64,000 nucleotides of DNA from Pollenia angustigena. Lineage: Eukaryota > Arthropoda > Insecta > Diptera > Polleniidae. Positions 24,030-34,850 of this stretch are shown here, piece after piece. The notes under the pieces are model-generated. The model was given only the letters and a program-made list of their open reading frames with translations, searched no databases and had not been told where the DNA came from. The position numbers and the translations under genes are program-made. The stretch is taken from contig OV884059.1 in assembly GCA_930367215.1 (NCBI GenBank), positions 11,804,945-11,868,944 of the forward strand. The letters run 5' to 3'. Numbering within the stretch: the first letter of the stretch is position 1; the number at the start of each line of letters is the position of its first letter.

Positions 24030-24990
24030 GAATTTTAAGATCTTGGACGAGATTATGCGTGGTGACTATTGCCTTGGCCTAGCCGCATCCACGACTTACT
24101 TGGACACTGGGGTTGACGTTGGTAATTTTCATGGGCTAGAATTACCGTCTATAGCAAGCTGGTCGGATGAGGTCCGATTTGCTATACTTTCGAATGGCTT
24201 GAATTTGAGACACATGGTTGCAGGAGTCTTCTGTGCGGATCTTGATAATAAAAGGTCCTAGAGGTTTCCTCATGGCTGCAGTATATTTTTCAGGTGGTGG
24301 TTCAAGGGATGTTGAAGGCCATACAATTAATATAAGGGGAATATTGCTGGCCCTATGCTGTAGTAGGAGAGAAGGATGACAGAAGAAGACGAATATTGCT
24401 GGGCGCTCCGAAGTCACTATATATGAAGATAAATAGGCGGCTCTAAGGACCTTGGTGTATGGTAATAGGGAAACTCTAAGAGAAATCTTAGGGAAATATG
24501 AATTGAGGCTATGCTGGGTACCAGGTCATTGCGGCATCACCGGTAACGAAACAGCCGATAAATTTTAACGACTGTGTTCGTTCATTGGGCTCTTATCTAG
24601 GGAAGATAAGGTAATGGATTTTAAAGAGGACTAATCGGTTCTGAAAGAATGTAGTGGATTGCGAAGTATCACGGACGTTAAGGCCGGTGTTTAAGAAGTT
24701 TCCCTTATATGGTGTAAGGTGTGTGTTAGAACCATTATAGGCAGTATCATTTACAACTGCATGATCGCGAATGGTGGGGTTAATGGGATCTGACTTGTTG
24801 GATTAATGCAGGTTGTGCGAAGACACAGATGAGACAGTTAAACACATACTGTGGCGCTGTCCTAGGTTACAAAATAGCAGGCTGAGATTTCTTCATGGTA
24901 GGTTCATGGGCGTATATGGAGAAGTATAGCTCAATATGAGCTCATGCATCTGGCGGGACTAGTTATGGAAATGACCAGGGTTTCGCCTTT
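24030..24990 (+). pseudogene. R1/LOA-type non-LTR retrotransposon, RNase H and C-terminal remnant
   Basis: Near 24217-24300 the frame reads VAGVFCADLDNKRS followed by a shifted R.PHGCSIF, the first RNase H strands (GAGVF..L..K.S.RLP..CSVFQAE). Near 24503-24570 it reads LRLCWVPGHCGITGNETADK, the second half of the RNase H domain (WVPGH.GI.GNE.AD). Near 24808-24890 it reads LCEDTDETVKHILWRCPRL, the cysteine/histidine C-terminal motif that follows RNase H in such elements. Several stops and frameshifts interrupt the frame. The order RNase H then a C-terminal zinc-knuckle-like segment is typical of R1/LOA-type pol. The reverse transcriptase portion upstream is unrecognisable. Confidence 0.8.
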
Positions 24991-25532
24991 GGTAGAGAAA
25001 AATGTCTTGTAGTATCATTCTAGGCATAATTTACTTTTTTCGGACGTGCCAATAACAAATTAAAGACATTTAAAACATTTTCCATTTATTTTAATTTTTG
25101 TTAAAGAGATATTTTATTCCAAACATTATTAAACGACTTTTTACTCTTAAAAAAAAAATTTATAAGTTCCCAGAAATAAAAGGAAACACTAGAAAATTAT
25201 ATTCGTATGAATACTAGAGTTGTCAATTATTCGCCTTTCAACTTTGTTCGAATAATTAAAATAATTGTTTTTGTTCGTTCGATCAAACGATTAAATCTAA
25301 AAAATTATTCGATTAATCGATGAGAATAACGAATAAAATATTATATAAAAAAAGATTAAAAAACTATTTGACAAGCTATTTTTATGATTGCTTGTCAAAT
25401 ATTTGTTTAATAAGAAAATAAATTTTTGAAATATTATGAGTACTAAACACGGTTTTTGCTTACTAAACATTCAGATTAATTACAATCAGGGCTATGGCTA
25501 CAATATTTTTTAACTTTTCTAAATTTTTTTTA

Positions 25533-27414
25533 AAGGGTGGTCCAACCATAATGCACGATGACAATTGTGAGTCGCACTTTTTTGTAAATTTTTTTGACAA
25601 ACTTAATTTGACATTTCTCTGTTTTAGTGTTTGACAAATTCAACCATGGAAAGGTACACAATTGAGCAGCGCGTTATGAATGTTGAAGCCTTTTATGAAA
25701 ATGGGCGTTCAAATCCAAATGCATTTCGGCCACTTCGTGGTTTTATTGGTCAGCATAATCGACTAAATGTGTCGACAATCAGGAGAATTGTGCGTTTATT
25801 CCAGCAAACCGGGTCTGTAGGAAATGTGAAAACAGCTGTGCATGCTCGCGCAGCTCGTTGATGGGCTGGTGGCGGCATCGGGCCGCATTTCTTCGACAAT
25901 GGTGTTCGATATCACGATATCTATGAACATAGATGATATGTGGTTCCAACTCTTTTGCGCTCTTTTGCGCGAAAAATGCAATGGTCGTGTTAAAAGAAGA
26001 TATGTGGTTCCAACTCTTTTGCGCTCTATTGGCTCTTTTGCGCGAGAAATATAATGGTCGTGTTAATAGAAATAAGCCAAGAACAATTCAAGAGTTAAAG
26101 GATAAGCACATTAACGATATAGAACCTTAATTTTTACTCAGAATCATTGAAAATATGGGCCATCGGAATTGGGAAATGGTTTCCAAAATCGATTTTCGAT
26201 TTTTCGATCGACTTTTCGATTTTTGAAATCGATTTATCGAACCTCAAAATCGATTTTAAAATCGATTTCAAAATCGTTTAAGAATAATTTGCAAACTTAT
26301 TCCTTATATCACAAAGGGGGATACACCAGCATCCCCCTCATATCTACCCAGTGGGTAGATATGACTACGGTTTATAATTTTCCTGCAAAAAGTGAAAATG
26401 TGTAAATTTTGAGATGGCCTTTAGAGGAACAAGTCAAGTGCGTATGTACATTTCACATTAAAATTGTGTTCTTGTGTAGTCAATCAGAACTGTCACATAA
26501 ATCAATTCCGATCGAAAGTGATTCCGTATCTTCATCACTTCAATCACTTTTGATCGTGACAAGCCTGAATGTATGGATAGTATTTCAAAGGATTATGACA
26601 ATAGTTCCTGATCAGTGGCGACTGTTTCTTTGCTAAGTTACTATTAAGTTAGATTTAGAAAACAAACATTTGCATGTCATTGATTACATGCTTTTTGTTT
26701 TTCACTCCGCTTATAACTAGATTTAAATATCGCTCACACACTGGTCTGTTTGAATATTAGCGTATTTCCACAGTAGTGCCATGGTTTAATTCACCTGTTG
26801 TGTTTCTATTAAATCTTGATTATCACAAAGCTGACTTTCAGTGTTTGTTTCCGTACGATACGATTGGACTGTTTTGTTTACTGCCCATTGACTTTAATTT
26901 CTGAAGAACAAGAGCCCCTATATTAAGTTTTAAAGTAGACTGGTACTAACACGTAATTACGTAAAACTACAACTTTAAACTTAGAAAACTGCATAAACAT
27001 ATGAACCACCTACACACGTATGTACTTACAAAAAAAATCTCAAGTTTTATTGTGCATGCCCATAATTTATCAATTTAATTAAGATTTAAATTAAAAATTG
27101 CCAAAATTTTGATAAAAATTATAAAATCGATTTTAAAAGCCCAATAATCGACTTCAGTATAAAACCGCATACGTAGATTCGATTGCAAAAAATCGATTTT
27201 TTTAACCACAAAATCGATTTTCGATTGGAATCGAAATCGATATACCATTCCCTAATCGGAATGAGGTAAGCAAACGTAGACGTGACGAGCATTTGGCTGA
27301 TGTTTTGTTTCAAACATAGTTGTCATAGATCTTTCTATAACAATAAAAAATATTCTCTGAAAACTTGATGCTTTATTTACAATTAACATCGTGCGTTTTG
27401 GTTGGACCGCCCTT
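25533..27414 (+). mobile_element. DD41D-type Tc1/mariner element nested in the hAT-like element
   Basis: The ends are AAGGGTGGTCCAACCATAAT on the left and, inverted from the right, AAGGGCGGTCCAACCAAAAC, giving inverted repeats of about 35 bp. They are flanked by TA at 25531-25532 and 27415-27416. The transposase start is at 25646 (MERYTIEQRVMNVEAFYENG), the usual N-terminal helix-turn-helix region of this mariner group. The catalytic core has been deleted. In its place is a tandem duplication of a segment of about 60 bp containing DMWFQ and NGRV-like codons (about 25930-26065). The C-terminus resumes at NKPRTIQELKDKHINDIEP and is then split by the inner hAT-like insertion. Its last codons lie after 27262 and read RRRDEHLADVLFQT-stop. 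Without a catalytic triad it is inactive. Confidence 0.85.
26170..27254. mobile_element. Inner hAT-like non-autonomous element inside the mariner
   Basis: The termini are TGGGAAATGGT on the left and, inverted from the right, TAGGGAATGGT. Identical 8-bp direct repeats ATCGGAAT flank it (26162-26169 and 27255-27262). Removing the insert and one repeat restores the mariner reading frame across the junction (MGHRN continuing into EVSKRRR). Clusters of AAAATCGATTTT-type motifs occur next to both ends, the subterminal repeat arrangement expected of hAT elements. A 27-nt hairpin with 13-bp perfect arms and a one-base loop lies at 26338-26364. No transposase is recognisable. Confidence 0.88.
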
Positions 27415-27621
27415 TATAAGATCATTAAAAACGTATCAGAATAAATCAAATTCTAAGCTTTTATTTATTTAAAAAAAAAAATTGTTCGATTAATCGACAT
27501 GAATTATTCGATTTATTCGTTATTCGAAAATCGCCATTTTAAAATTAATCGAACAAGAGTTTGGTTCTGTTTGATCGATTAATCGAGTTAATCTTAATCG
27601 GCTGACAACTTTAATGAATAC

Positions 27622-28095
27622 TATTTCTAAGATTGCCTGTTATATGGACTAGACAACATGACAATGCTGTAGGCCAACAAAATAACAAGAAAAAACTAAA
27701 ACTAAAAAAAACCAGAAACTTAAAAGAAAACACAAAACTTTATAAAAGAAAACCTAAGAAAAACTAAATGAAATGTTAGAAAAACTTTTCTACTTACAAC
27801 ATCAGCAACAACATCAAGGAAAAGTTAAGAGAGAAAAAAAAAACAGAATGTTGTAAAAAAACCCATTAACAATAACGATATATGAAGGCCATTTGAGTAA
27901 AAATAAAAGACATGTGTGTAAAATGCAATCTCCATTGTGGTAATAATCGAATTTAATGGTTCTAGGCAATCCTATGAAAAGAAAACATCGTGGGTTATTG
28001 GGTATGGGAAAAAGATCGAAGATGAGCAACAATTTAAGGTTTTACCAAAAATCCGTGAAGAAAGGTAATCGAATTTTGTCATATCGCTCCTTTAT
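27622..28095. other. AT-rich stretch, nothing recognised
   Basis: A-rich sequence with repeated AAAACTAAAA-type runs. The 72-codon minus-strand frame at 27814-28032 has no motif. Confidence 0.4.
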
Positions 28096-28289
28096 TGCAA
28101 CATAGTCATATCTCGAAAAATCAAAAATTTTAAGTTTCTTAAGCAAACGTGTGCCTTCATACCTTCTTTATATGTTAAAAAAATAATCAGTATTATATCT
28201 CAAACTCAACCAAAGTTAAAGCAAAATATATTTCATTAAATCTGGCATTTTGCCAAGAATGATTATTTTTGAGATATGATTATGTTGCA
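28096..28289. mobile_element. Roughly 194-bp MITE with TGCAACATA.TCATATCTC ends
   Basis: The left TGCAACATAGTCATATCTC is matched, inverted, by the right end (inverse TGCAACATAATCATATCTC), with similarity continuing about 30 bp inward. The interior is non-coding. No clear target duplication was identified. Confidence 0.7.
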
Positions 28290-29052
28290 GCTCTTCAATT
28301 AAATATTTTAGTACAAAAACGAGAAGCGTGCGAGAGAACTGACTCGAGAGTCTCCATTCTGTAATCTAGCGGTTGTCATTGATCGTACTGATCAAGATAG
28401 GAAGATAAGTGGCGAACGATGGGAGTTGCTAGATAAGAAACTACTCCACGAAATCTGCAATGTGAAAGGAAGGCCGAATGAAGCAGCGTTGCCTTAGCAA
28501 AAGAGCTCAAGCTCGATCATAAAAGCTAACATTAATTGCGGTTAAACGATTTTCGGGAATCAGTTCGATATAGAAGCTATCACGGAATAATTCGGAACTT
28601 GATATATAAAAGAATGGGTCAAAAATCGATGACCAAAATATGAAAAGGCTTCTATTATAACTGCCGGAACATGGGCAAATACTACCTACTCCCGAACATA
28701 AACACTATTTTCCAGGCTAAGATTATGGCCTTTACGGAATTAATAAGATGGATGTAGGAAATTGAATAGAAAGTTTCGACCCATATTTTCACGGATACAC
28801 TAAAGAGAAAAGTCAATCCATCCGTAGTTAAATCAAGCCAAAGTGTTGTCAATAGTACTGCAAGGTCGGATTTCCTTAAATCAAGTAGAGAATGCCCAGT
28901 ACCTAGTGTAATCCGAAAACGGGACCGGCTTAAGTAAAAGTGAGATGAAAATTTGTCTTAAACAGTGCTTGATTCAATCATTTCTAAGTTGGAGTAATTT
29001 CAATTTCGTAGTTGAAATAATCCGAAATGGATATTGACACTTACCCCATGTA

Positions 29053-29056
<4 letters not shown>

Positions 29057-29094
<38 letters not shown>

Positions 29095-29097
29095 ATA
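29057..29097. repeat. (GA)n microsatellite
   Basis: About twenty GA dinucleotides in a row with a single GC-containing interruption near the 3' end. Such tracts bind GAGA factor in flies, but no promoter context is visible here. Confidence 0.95.
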
Positions 29098-29348
29098 GTT
29101 TTATTTGCCCCATACACAGTCCAGGACTCTATGTCCTAGCTGTGGCGCGACGAGAATGTGTATGCTACTTGGTTTCGGTAGGGACCAGATTAGGGCCGTG
29201 ATATCGTGAAGGGTCACTGGGTGATAGGGACTTTTGCGGGGTCTTGTTGTAACGAAAAACGGTAGAAGTTGTCATGATGAGAAGGAGGAGGAGGAAACGG
29301 TGTTTAACTTTTTTTGCCAATGCCCCGATCTCGGGACTATTAGGACAA

Positions 29349-29480
29349 GGGCCCTGCTTCTCAAAACTACAAGTTACAAATCTACAGGTAAAATACATTA
29401 AGAAAAGCCACAATTTTCTTTTTGTTTTAAATGCAATTTACTTGTAGATTTGTAATTTGTAGTTTTGAGAAACAGGGCCC
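29349..29480. mobile_element. 132-bp palindromic MITE inside the non-LTR remnant
   Basis: The left arm GGGCCCTGCTTCTCAAAACT and the right arm (inverse GGGCCCTGTTTCTCAAAACT) pair over about 40 bp with only three mismatches, leaving a short A/T-rich middle. The insert interrupts the non-LTR C-terminal reading frame. No clear target duplication was seen. Confidence 0.85.
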
Positions 29481-29780
29481 AGGTTTTTTGGGGGACCAGA
29501 ACTCCTACGTTTGGACATCGTGTCTAGTGTTGGACTAAAATCGATCTCTCTGTTTTGCAGGGAGTCAGGGTTGTTCGAGACTGCAGTAATGTCTACGAAA
29601 TAATCTGCTCGATACTGGCTGACTCTGGTCACTGGCTCAGGATATCACAAAGCGGCCGCTAAAGGGACCCAATGGGATCTGAGCAACCAAAGCTTTAGTG
29701 GCAACGAAGAGGAGGAGAGGGTAATCAAAACGACGACATATCTGAACAACGTTAACCTAGAGAACGACAAACCTGTTAAA

Positions 29781-30085
29781 CAAAATATTCAAATGTGAAC
29801 TCAACAAATGGACATTTCATATACTATATGTTGAAATCGGCAGGATTACAAAAGTCCTATGGGGCAACAAAAATATTTTAAAATCTAGCAGGACTCTAAT
29901 GGCGGCAGGATTACGAAAATCCTATAGGGAAATCCTCATAGAACCTAGGCAATTTTTGGATTGAAGACGCCAACACCTTTATATATATTTTGTATATATT
30001 CCTTTAGATTCAAAAATCTTATGTTTTCTGTAAGGACTTGGGACCTCCAGAAATGATGTCTAGTTTCAAAGTTTTTCTTGGGAGT
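29781..30085. other. Short repeat pair, otherwise unassigned
   Basis: GGCAGGATTAC followed by AAAATCCTAT or AAAAGTCCTAT occurs twice (29837-29862 and 29895-29922). No element or gene was recognised. Confidence 0.4.
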
Positions 30086-30089
30086 CAAA

Positions 30090-30650
30090 ATTTCATCTAT
30101 CTAGGTTTATCTTTCCATTGCTATAATTTTAATTTTAATCGAGTTTTTTATCGTCTTGGCAACTTCTTTGCCAATCTGTCTTCTCCAAATGAGAGCAAGC
30201 CTTTGTCTTCGGCGGCTACATATTGGATTCCAAACTATTGCTGTATGAGCTAAGTAATTTTGGGGCTTTCGTAGAGTATGCCCAATCCAGTACCATTCTA
30301 AGTCTTCTATTTCCCTGCTCAATAGGCATTTGAGATTGTGTAGGGCAACAAAAATTTTCGAGATTCTTCGTAAGCATCTAATAAAATATACCTCTACAGC
30401 CTTAAGATCATATTGTGCGGCGTGTCAGGTCTTACAACCATTCAAAAATTTTGACTTGAAGTGTGAGTTAAAGGTCCTGATTTTGATATTCGTTGATATT
30501 AAGGTTGATTTCCAAACGTTCGACAATTGTACAACTGTTTCCTTTGCAGGCTTTATGCGGTTTACAATATCTATTGTTGTGATGCTTCCTAGGCAAATTT
30601 TGTTCACGTCCTCTATATCCTTATTGTTGAGCTCGAAGACGAGCTAATTC
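30090..30650 (-). pseudogene. RTE-like non-LTR retrotransposon, C-terminal reverse transcriptase fragment
   Basis: The minus strand carries, in order from 30650 downward, VWKSTLISTNIKIRTFNSHF, then a shifted region with RCLRRISKIF, then EIEDLEWYWIGHTLRKPQNY and WNPICSRRRQRLALIWRRQI. This is the conserved thumb/C-terminal block of RTE-type reverse transcriptases (S.KTK.R.FNSNV...GCE.W, CLRRIL.I, RW.WIGHTLRKP, WNPQGKRKRGRP..TWRR). At least two frameshifts and some stops are present, and the catalytic motifs upstream are lost. It is the same family and orientation as the poorer scrap at 10.7-10.9 kb. Confidence 0.78.
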
Positions 30651-31620
30651 CTTACCCAATATCTTTGAAATAAATCTTCATATCAGTTCAAACTTTTCTA
30701 TATGTGTCACATGTGGACACTGTGTCAGCAAAAGTGAATAATGATTTGGGTCATTAGTAATAATGTTACATTATGATGTAATTAGCTAAGAAACATAGAG
30801 AAAAAAAATTTCTTTAGATAGAATTTGTTGACATAATTAATGAAAGAAATGCTGTAAATGGGTCTCACTAATTGAGACATAAAGCAACAGTTTCGAACAA
30901 ACGAACGAAATTAAGTTGTTAAGTGAAGAGATTTGATAAAAATGTTTTGAAAGATATTGAAAATGACAAATATTCGCTGATATGAAAAAAGATTAATGGA
31001 ATTTGTGGGCATTTAAGTTTTGTGAGAGGGCAAACAAAATGTTTTAAGTTTTTGTGTTTAGTTTGGAAACTTTATCTTTCAATTATATTTTTAAATCGCT
31101 GTCTTAGCATGATTTGCTTTTGTGTTGTTATGATTTTTTTTTAAATGTGGTTTTCTTAATTTTTATGTTTTAAAATCATGCACGTTACCACTCAAGGTAA
31201 AACGTTCCTTTGCCCTGCTAGTCACTGGTTTTATGCTTAAACGAATTTAAGTTGGTGTTTAACTCTGGGTTACCGGATTAATTTTTAGTTTGAAGAATTT
31301 TCATTTTTATTGCAGGTTTTTTCGCCTTGGTTTCTATTTTCAAATTGCCATGTAACACGTTTTGTTGGTTTTTCTTAAATCTGTTTAATTTCCAAATAAA
31401 ATTCAAGCAGAAAACAAGCATTTGTCACGATGTTTTGTATTAAATTTACACAGAAAATTATATTCAAATTTTAAGGAACGGGCTTTATTTTTATTTACAG
31501 CAAACAAAAAAAAAAAAAAAATGGTAAAAGTAATTTGCAATATATGATTACAATATATTATATCCGGTTTAACTAAATGAAAAAAATGGTCTAGATAAAG
31601 TAAAAAAAAAGAGGTAAAAA
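30651..31620. other. AT-rich stretch, nothing recognised
   Basis: No motif-bearing frame, inverted repeat or tandem array was noticed. Confidence 0.4.
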
Positions 31621-31964
31621 TTCACGCAGAGAAAAAGTTTTCAAATATGATCGGTCACCGCCAATTCTTTCTATTTTTAACGTAAAGTTTGAAACATATT
31701 ACGGTTAATTTAACCGTTTTATTGTCACCGGCAACCATATTTTAGTTAAATAAGTCCTCCGTCAACAAGCCGCAACCATATTATGGTTGCCTCTACACCC
31801 GTTATGGTTAGATATGCCTATTATTTGTTTACCACTAATAATTGTTTTGCTTTAAATTTACAATAAACCTTTCCTCTTTTCCAAGAACAACATTGATAAA
31901 AAAAAACAAAGCTAAAAAAATGTTAAACATAATTTTGTTACAATTAACCACAGTTACGGTAGAA

Positions 31965-33240
31965 ATGGAAACCAGTATCCATCAGATACACTTAAACCCA
32001 ATCTTGCATTGTAATACCATGGAGTTCCACAAAACAGAACCCCCACCGTAGAGCCAATCCGAATTTCTTAAGAAAGTTCACAATGCGCTCTAGTTTAATG
32101 CCAGATATATCACATAAGCCGTCAAAGGTGGCGGATACCATTACGGTCAGTCGCCTTCTCGCCAGTGCTGTGTAACGAAAGATAAGGTGCTATACGTATT
32201 CCTCATAATTTGCGTCATCATAGTGGCCAGCTCCCAGAAGCTGTTTACGCGTTCCTATTAGGCAGTGTCCCGCGACAACAGATACCAAAAGTGATTCGTC
32301 CCTCTTGCTCATCGAAGTTCGCACGTTTAACATATTTTTGCAGCTTTTCTATGATTAGGAAGAAATGGAAGTCAGTGTCAGATGATATACCTAGACCCAA
32401 TAATCCATCTTTCATACATGGAGTTCCACAAAACAGAACCCCCAACGTAGAGCCAGCCCGAACTTCGAAAGAAGTGCACAATGCGCTCTAGTTTAACGCC
32501 AGAGATATCATTTAGCCCATCAAAGGTGGCGCAGCCCATTTCGGTCAGTCGCCTTCTCACCAGCGTTGTAGAGTAACAATGAAGGGGCTCTACTTCAACA
32601 TCCTAATTTTCGTCATCACAGCAGTAATCATAGTAGCCGGCTCCTTGACCCTGTTCATGAGTAGCTTTAAGACAGTGTCCCTTGACAACATATATCAAAA
32701 GTGATATGTACGTCGCTCTTGGTCTTCAACAGAAGCGACATGGTTCGCATTTCAGCCAAGCGGAGCTTCATTTGCCTAGAAATTCTGCATCCTGTTTGCG
32801 CGGCGCATCTGCCATTAACAATATTGATAATCGATAACCAAAACTTGAGTTTGGAGGAGAGAGGAGCTACCCCAACGCCTTCCAAATCTAGTAGAGCCAG
32901 TAAGCACCAAGTCTAGCAAGCTTATCCGCCCTAATGTTCACCAGTATATCCCTTTGCCCTAGAACCCATTGGATTATGATATTAAACTGCTCAGCCATCT
33001 CGCTCAGAGATAAGCGATAGTTCTGATTCTCAAAGAGAGGGAGTCCATAGCCATAACGGCGGCATGGCTGTCAGTGGATTGTATGTAAAGGGTCATAAGC
33101 AACTCAACCCAGAGGATATTTTGTCCAGAAGGCTTTCAGTGTAAATATATACAGCAGTCGTCGACACAGCCCATAGTCTGAGCCAGTCTTCAGCTTCCTT
33201 GAACCCCAGTATATCCGCATGGAAAACGCTACAGTAGTCG
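31965..33240 (-). pseudogene. R1/LOA-type non-LTR retrotransposon, RNase H to C-terminus, partly duplicated
   Basis: On the minus strand from about 33240 down, the RNase H segment reads YTDYCSVFHADILGFKEAED (consensus CSVFQAE...A..E), then IYTESL, then NYRLSLSEMAEQFNIIIQWV, then GQRDI...ADKLARLGA. The linker contains TGCRISRQMKLRLAEMRTMS near 32760-32790. The C-terminus, near 32380-32560, reads RRRLTEMGCATFDGLNDISG followed by GWLYVGGSVLWN. The C-terminal segment appears twice, at about 32390-32580 and about 32000-32165, and the preceding GTL.../CHCL segment also appears twice (32639-32705 and 32235-32290). A segment of about 400 bp has therefore been tandemly duplicated. Frequent stops make it inactive. 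Confidence 0.78.
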
Positions 33241-33317
33241 GTATAGTTAACCATAACATGTTCGGAGGCATCAATAATATGATTGTGGCATCTTGATGAA
33301 TGACTAACTTAACCGTA

Positions 33318-34143
33318 TCGGGTGACTTTTTAGGTTTATAATTTAACCATGAATTGTCTTACAAACGAACAACGCTTGCAAATTATTCAATTTTATTATC
33401 AAAATGCGTGCTCTGTTAAGAAAGTTCATCGCGCGCTTCTTGTGTTCAGCGACGAAGATCATTTTTGGCTCAATGGGTACGTTAATAAGCAGAATTTCGA
33501 TTTTGGAGTGAAGATCAGCCAGAAGCATTGCAAGAGCTACCAATGCATCCAGAAAAGTCACAGTTTGGCATCATTGGCCCGTACTTCTTCAAAGATGATG
33601 CGAATCGTAACGTAACTGTGAATGGTGAGCGCTACCGTGAGATGATATCCAACTTTTTTTTGCCCAAAATGCAAGAGCTTGACTTGCATGACATGTGGTT
33701 TCAACAAGACGGTGCCACATGCCACACAGCACGCTTAACAATGGACTTATTGAGAGGCGAGTTCAGTGAACATTTTATTTCACGTTCGGGACCGGTCAAT
33801 TGGCCGCCTAGATCGTGCGATTTAACGCCTTTAGACTATTTTTTGTGAGACTATGTTAAAGATCATGTCTATACACACATGCCCGCTTCAATTAACGCAT
33901 TGGAAGACAACATTGAAGCATTTATTCATGAGATACCGGCCGAAATGTTGGAAAGAGTATGCCAAAATTGGACTAAGCAGATGGACCATTTGAGGCGCAG
34001 TGACGGTCAACATTTGCATGAAATAATCTTCAAACATTAAATTATATGGACCGAACTATCGATTCAAATAAAGATTTCATGCATTTTTCTGAATTTTATG
34101 TGTTTTTTTTTAACTTTCCTATAGCTCTTAAAAAATCTCCCGA
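33318..34143 (+). mobile_element. 826-bp internally deleted DD41D mariner
   Basis: The left end TCGGGTGACTTTTTAGG and the right end (inverse TCGGGAGATTTTTTAAG) are flanked by TA at 33316-33317 and 34144-34145. The transposase starts at 33349 (MNCLTNEQRLQIIQFYYQNA) and jumps, by deletion, from VHRAL to FSDEDHFWLNGYVNKQN, which holds the first catalytic Asp (codon 33451). It continues through a frameshift to MWFQQDGATCHTA (second Asp, codon 33708) and CDLTPLDYFL (third Asp, codon 33834). The spacing between the last two is 41 residues, the DD41D signature known from rosa-type elements of tephritid flies. A TGA follows LDYFL where tryptophan is expected, and the C-terminus then reads on to HLHEIIFKH-stop. 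It is inactive because the helix-turn-helix region and part of the core are missing and the frame is broken. Confidence 0.88.
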
Positions 34144-34399
34144 TAATATGGTTACCGGTGGCAAAACAATGGTTAAATTAACCAAAGTATAATTAAAAAT
34201 AAATAAAGCCTCGAGCTCGATTTATTTTTATTTATTTCAAATTGGAAATGTCGAACAATACCAATTTTGATTAACCATAGTATGTTTAGCAATTTTCGTT
34301 AAAATAATTATGTTGGAGGAAACCATATTAAAAACATGTTTTTTTCCTTGGAGTAATCGGCGGATAATGTTTTTCGTTTTGCTTATTTTCTCTTACGAT

Positions 34400-34850
34400 T
34401 TTGCTTGTTGGACATTTTTATAGCCACAGTTCCATTGCAGAGATGGTATAATGCGTTTGTGCTGATGTGTTTAAAGTATTGCTTTAAGGCCCTCTTTTTA
34501 GTATAGAAATCGACTCAGTATCACTTTCTGAGCTGAATTAAAGATGCTCGTCTGTCCTTTTGGCTGGATTGTTTTCTGTCGCGATTTAAGGATAATTTGA
34601 TCAAATTTGGTGTATACTTTTGAATTGTCATAATGCCAATAAAACTTAAGGACAATGAAATTGGTATGATTCGGTCTTTATTTTCACATGTCCTCCTTAT
34701 AAAGTTTTTCTGGAATAGGGTCTTTGTGTCCAAAAACTATTTTATTATGTTGGAATTTTAATTAAATTTGTTCGACAAATAACTTATTTAATTTAATTAG
34801 AATCGGTCCATAATAGCTTTCAGGCAAACATCACTCCCGAAAAAGCTTTT
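34400..34850 (-). mobile_element. Eroded Helentron/DINE-1-like 3' region
   Basis: Read on the minus strand, this contains the same landmarks as the other copies in the same order: a CAGAAAGTGATACTGAGTCG inverted-repeat block (about 34510-34535), TTTAAACACATCAGCACAAA, and a degraded ATACC.TCTC.ATTG terminal region near 34440. It is much more diverged than the other copies and lacks the 5' half. Confidence 0.5.

Larger units (their letters stand above)
25215..27613. mobile_element. Outer hAT-like non-autonomous element with two nested insertions
   Basis: The left end TAGAGTTGTCA and the right end, whose inverse reads TAAAGTTGTCA, are flanked by identical 8-bp direct repeats ATGAATAC (25207-25214 and 27614-27621). 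An 8-bp target duplication with TA(G/A)-type termini is the hallmark of hAT elements. Both arms carry repeated ATTCGATTAATCGA subterminal motifs in opposite orientation. Without the nested mariner the element is about 515 bp and has no transposase. Target duplication and subterminal repeats are seen directly; the family assignment is inference from those traits. Confidence 0.85.
28330..29780 (+). pseudogene. R1/LOA-type non-LTR retrotransposon remnant with (GA)n and a nested MITE
   Basis: Four plus-strand pieces are visible. LAVVIDRTDQDRKISGERWE near 28367-28427 resembles the end of ORF1. NTIFQAKIMAFTELIRWM near 28697-28757 is the RNase H F-Q-A-E segment, followed by FTDTLK..VNPSVVKS near 28790-28840. 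EEEETVFNFFCQCPDL near 29285-29335 is the Cys-rich C-terminal motif. After this comes a 3' UTR-like tail around 29640-29780. A (GA)n microsatellite (29057-29097) lies between them. The C-terminal motif is split at 29349 by a 132-bp MITE, and translation resumes as VFWGTRTPTFGHRV after it. The order is right for one heavily eroded element, although two elements side by side remain possible. All frames carry stops. Confidence 0.65.
31623..34345. mobile_element. CACGCAGAG inverted-repeat element holding an R1/LOA remnant and a mariner
   Basis: The outer sequence (31623-31960, 33245-33315, 34146-34345) matches piece by piece the uninterrupted 414-bp element at 45482-45895. Both start CACGCAGAGAAAAA, both contain CAACCATATTA and AACATGTTCGGAGGCA, and both are full of AACCATAATATGGTT-type dyads. 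In that relative the two halves join directly (GTTAAACATATTTTAGTTAA next to AACATGTTCGGAGGC), so the R1/LOA block here is an insertion. A mariner is a second insertion, flanked by TA. The right terminus is eroded and placed approximately. Confidence 0.65.

Noticed and set aside
26169..26636. Two adjacent 75-78-codon frames between the mariner halves
   Set aside because: They lie inside the inner hAT-like insertion and have no motif.
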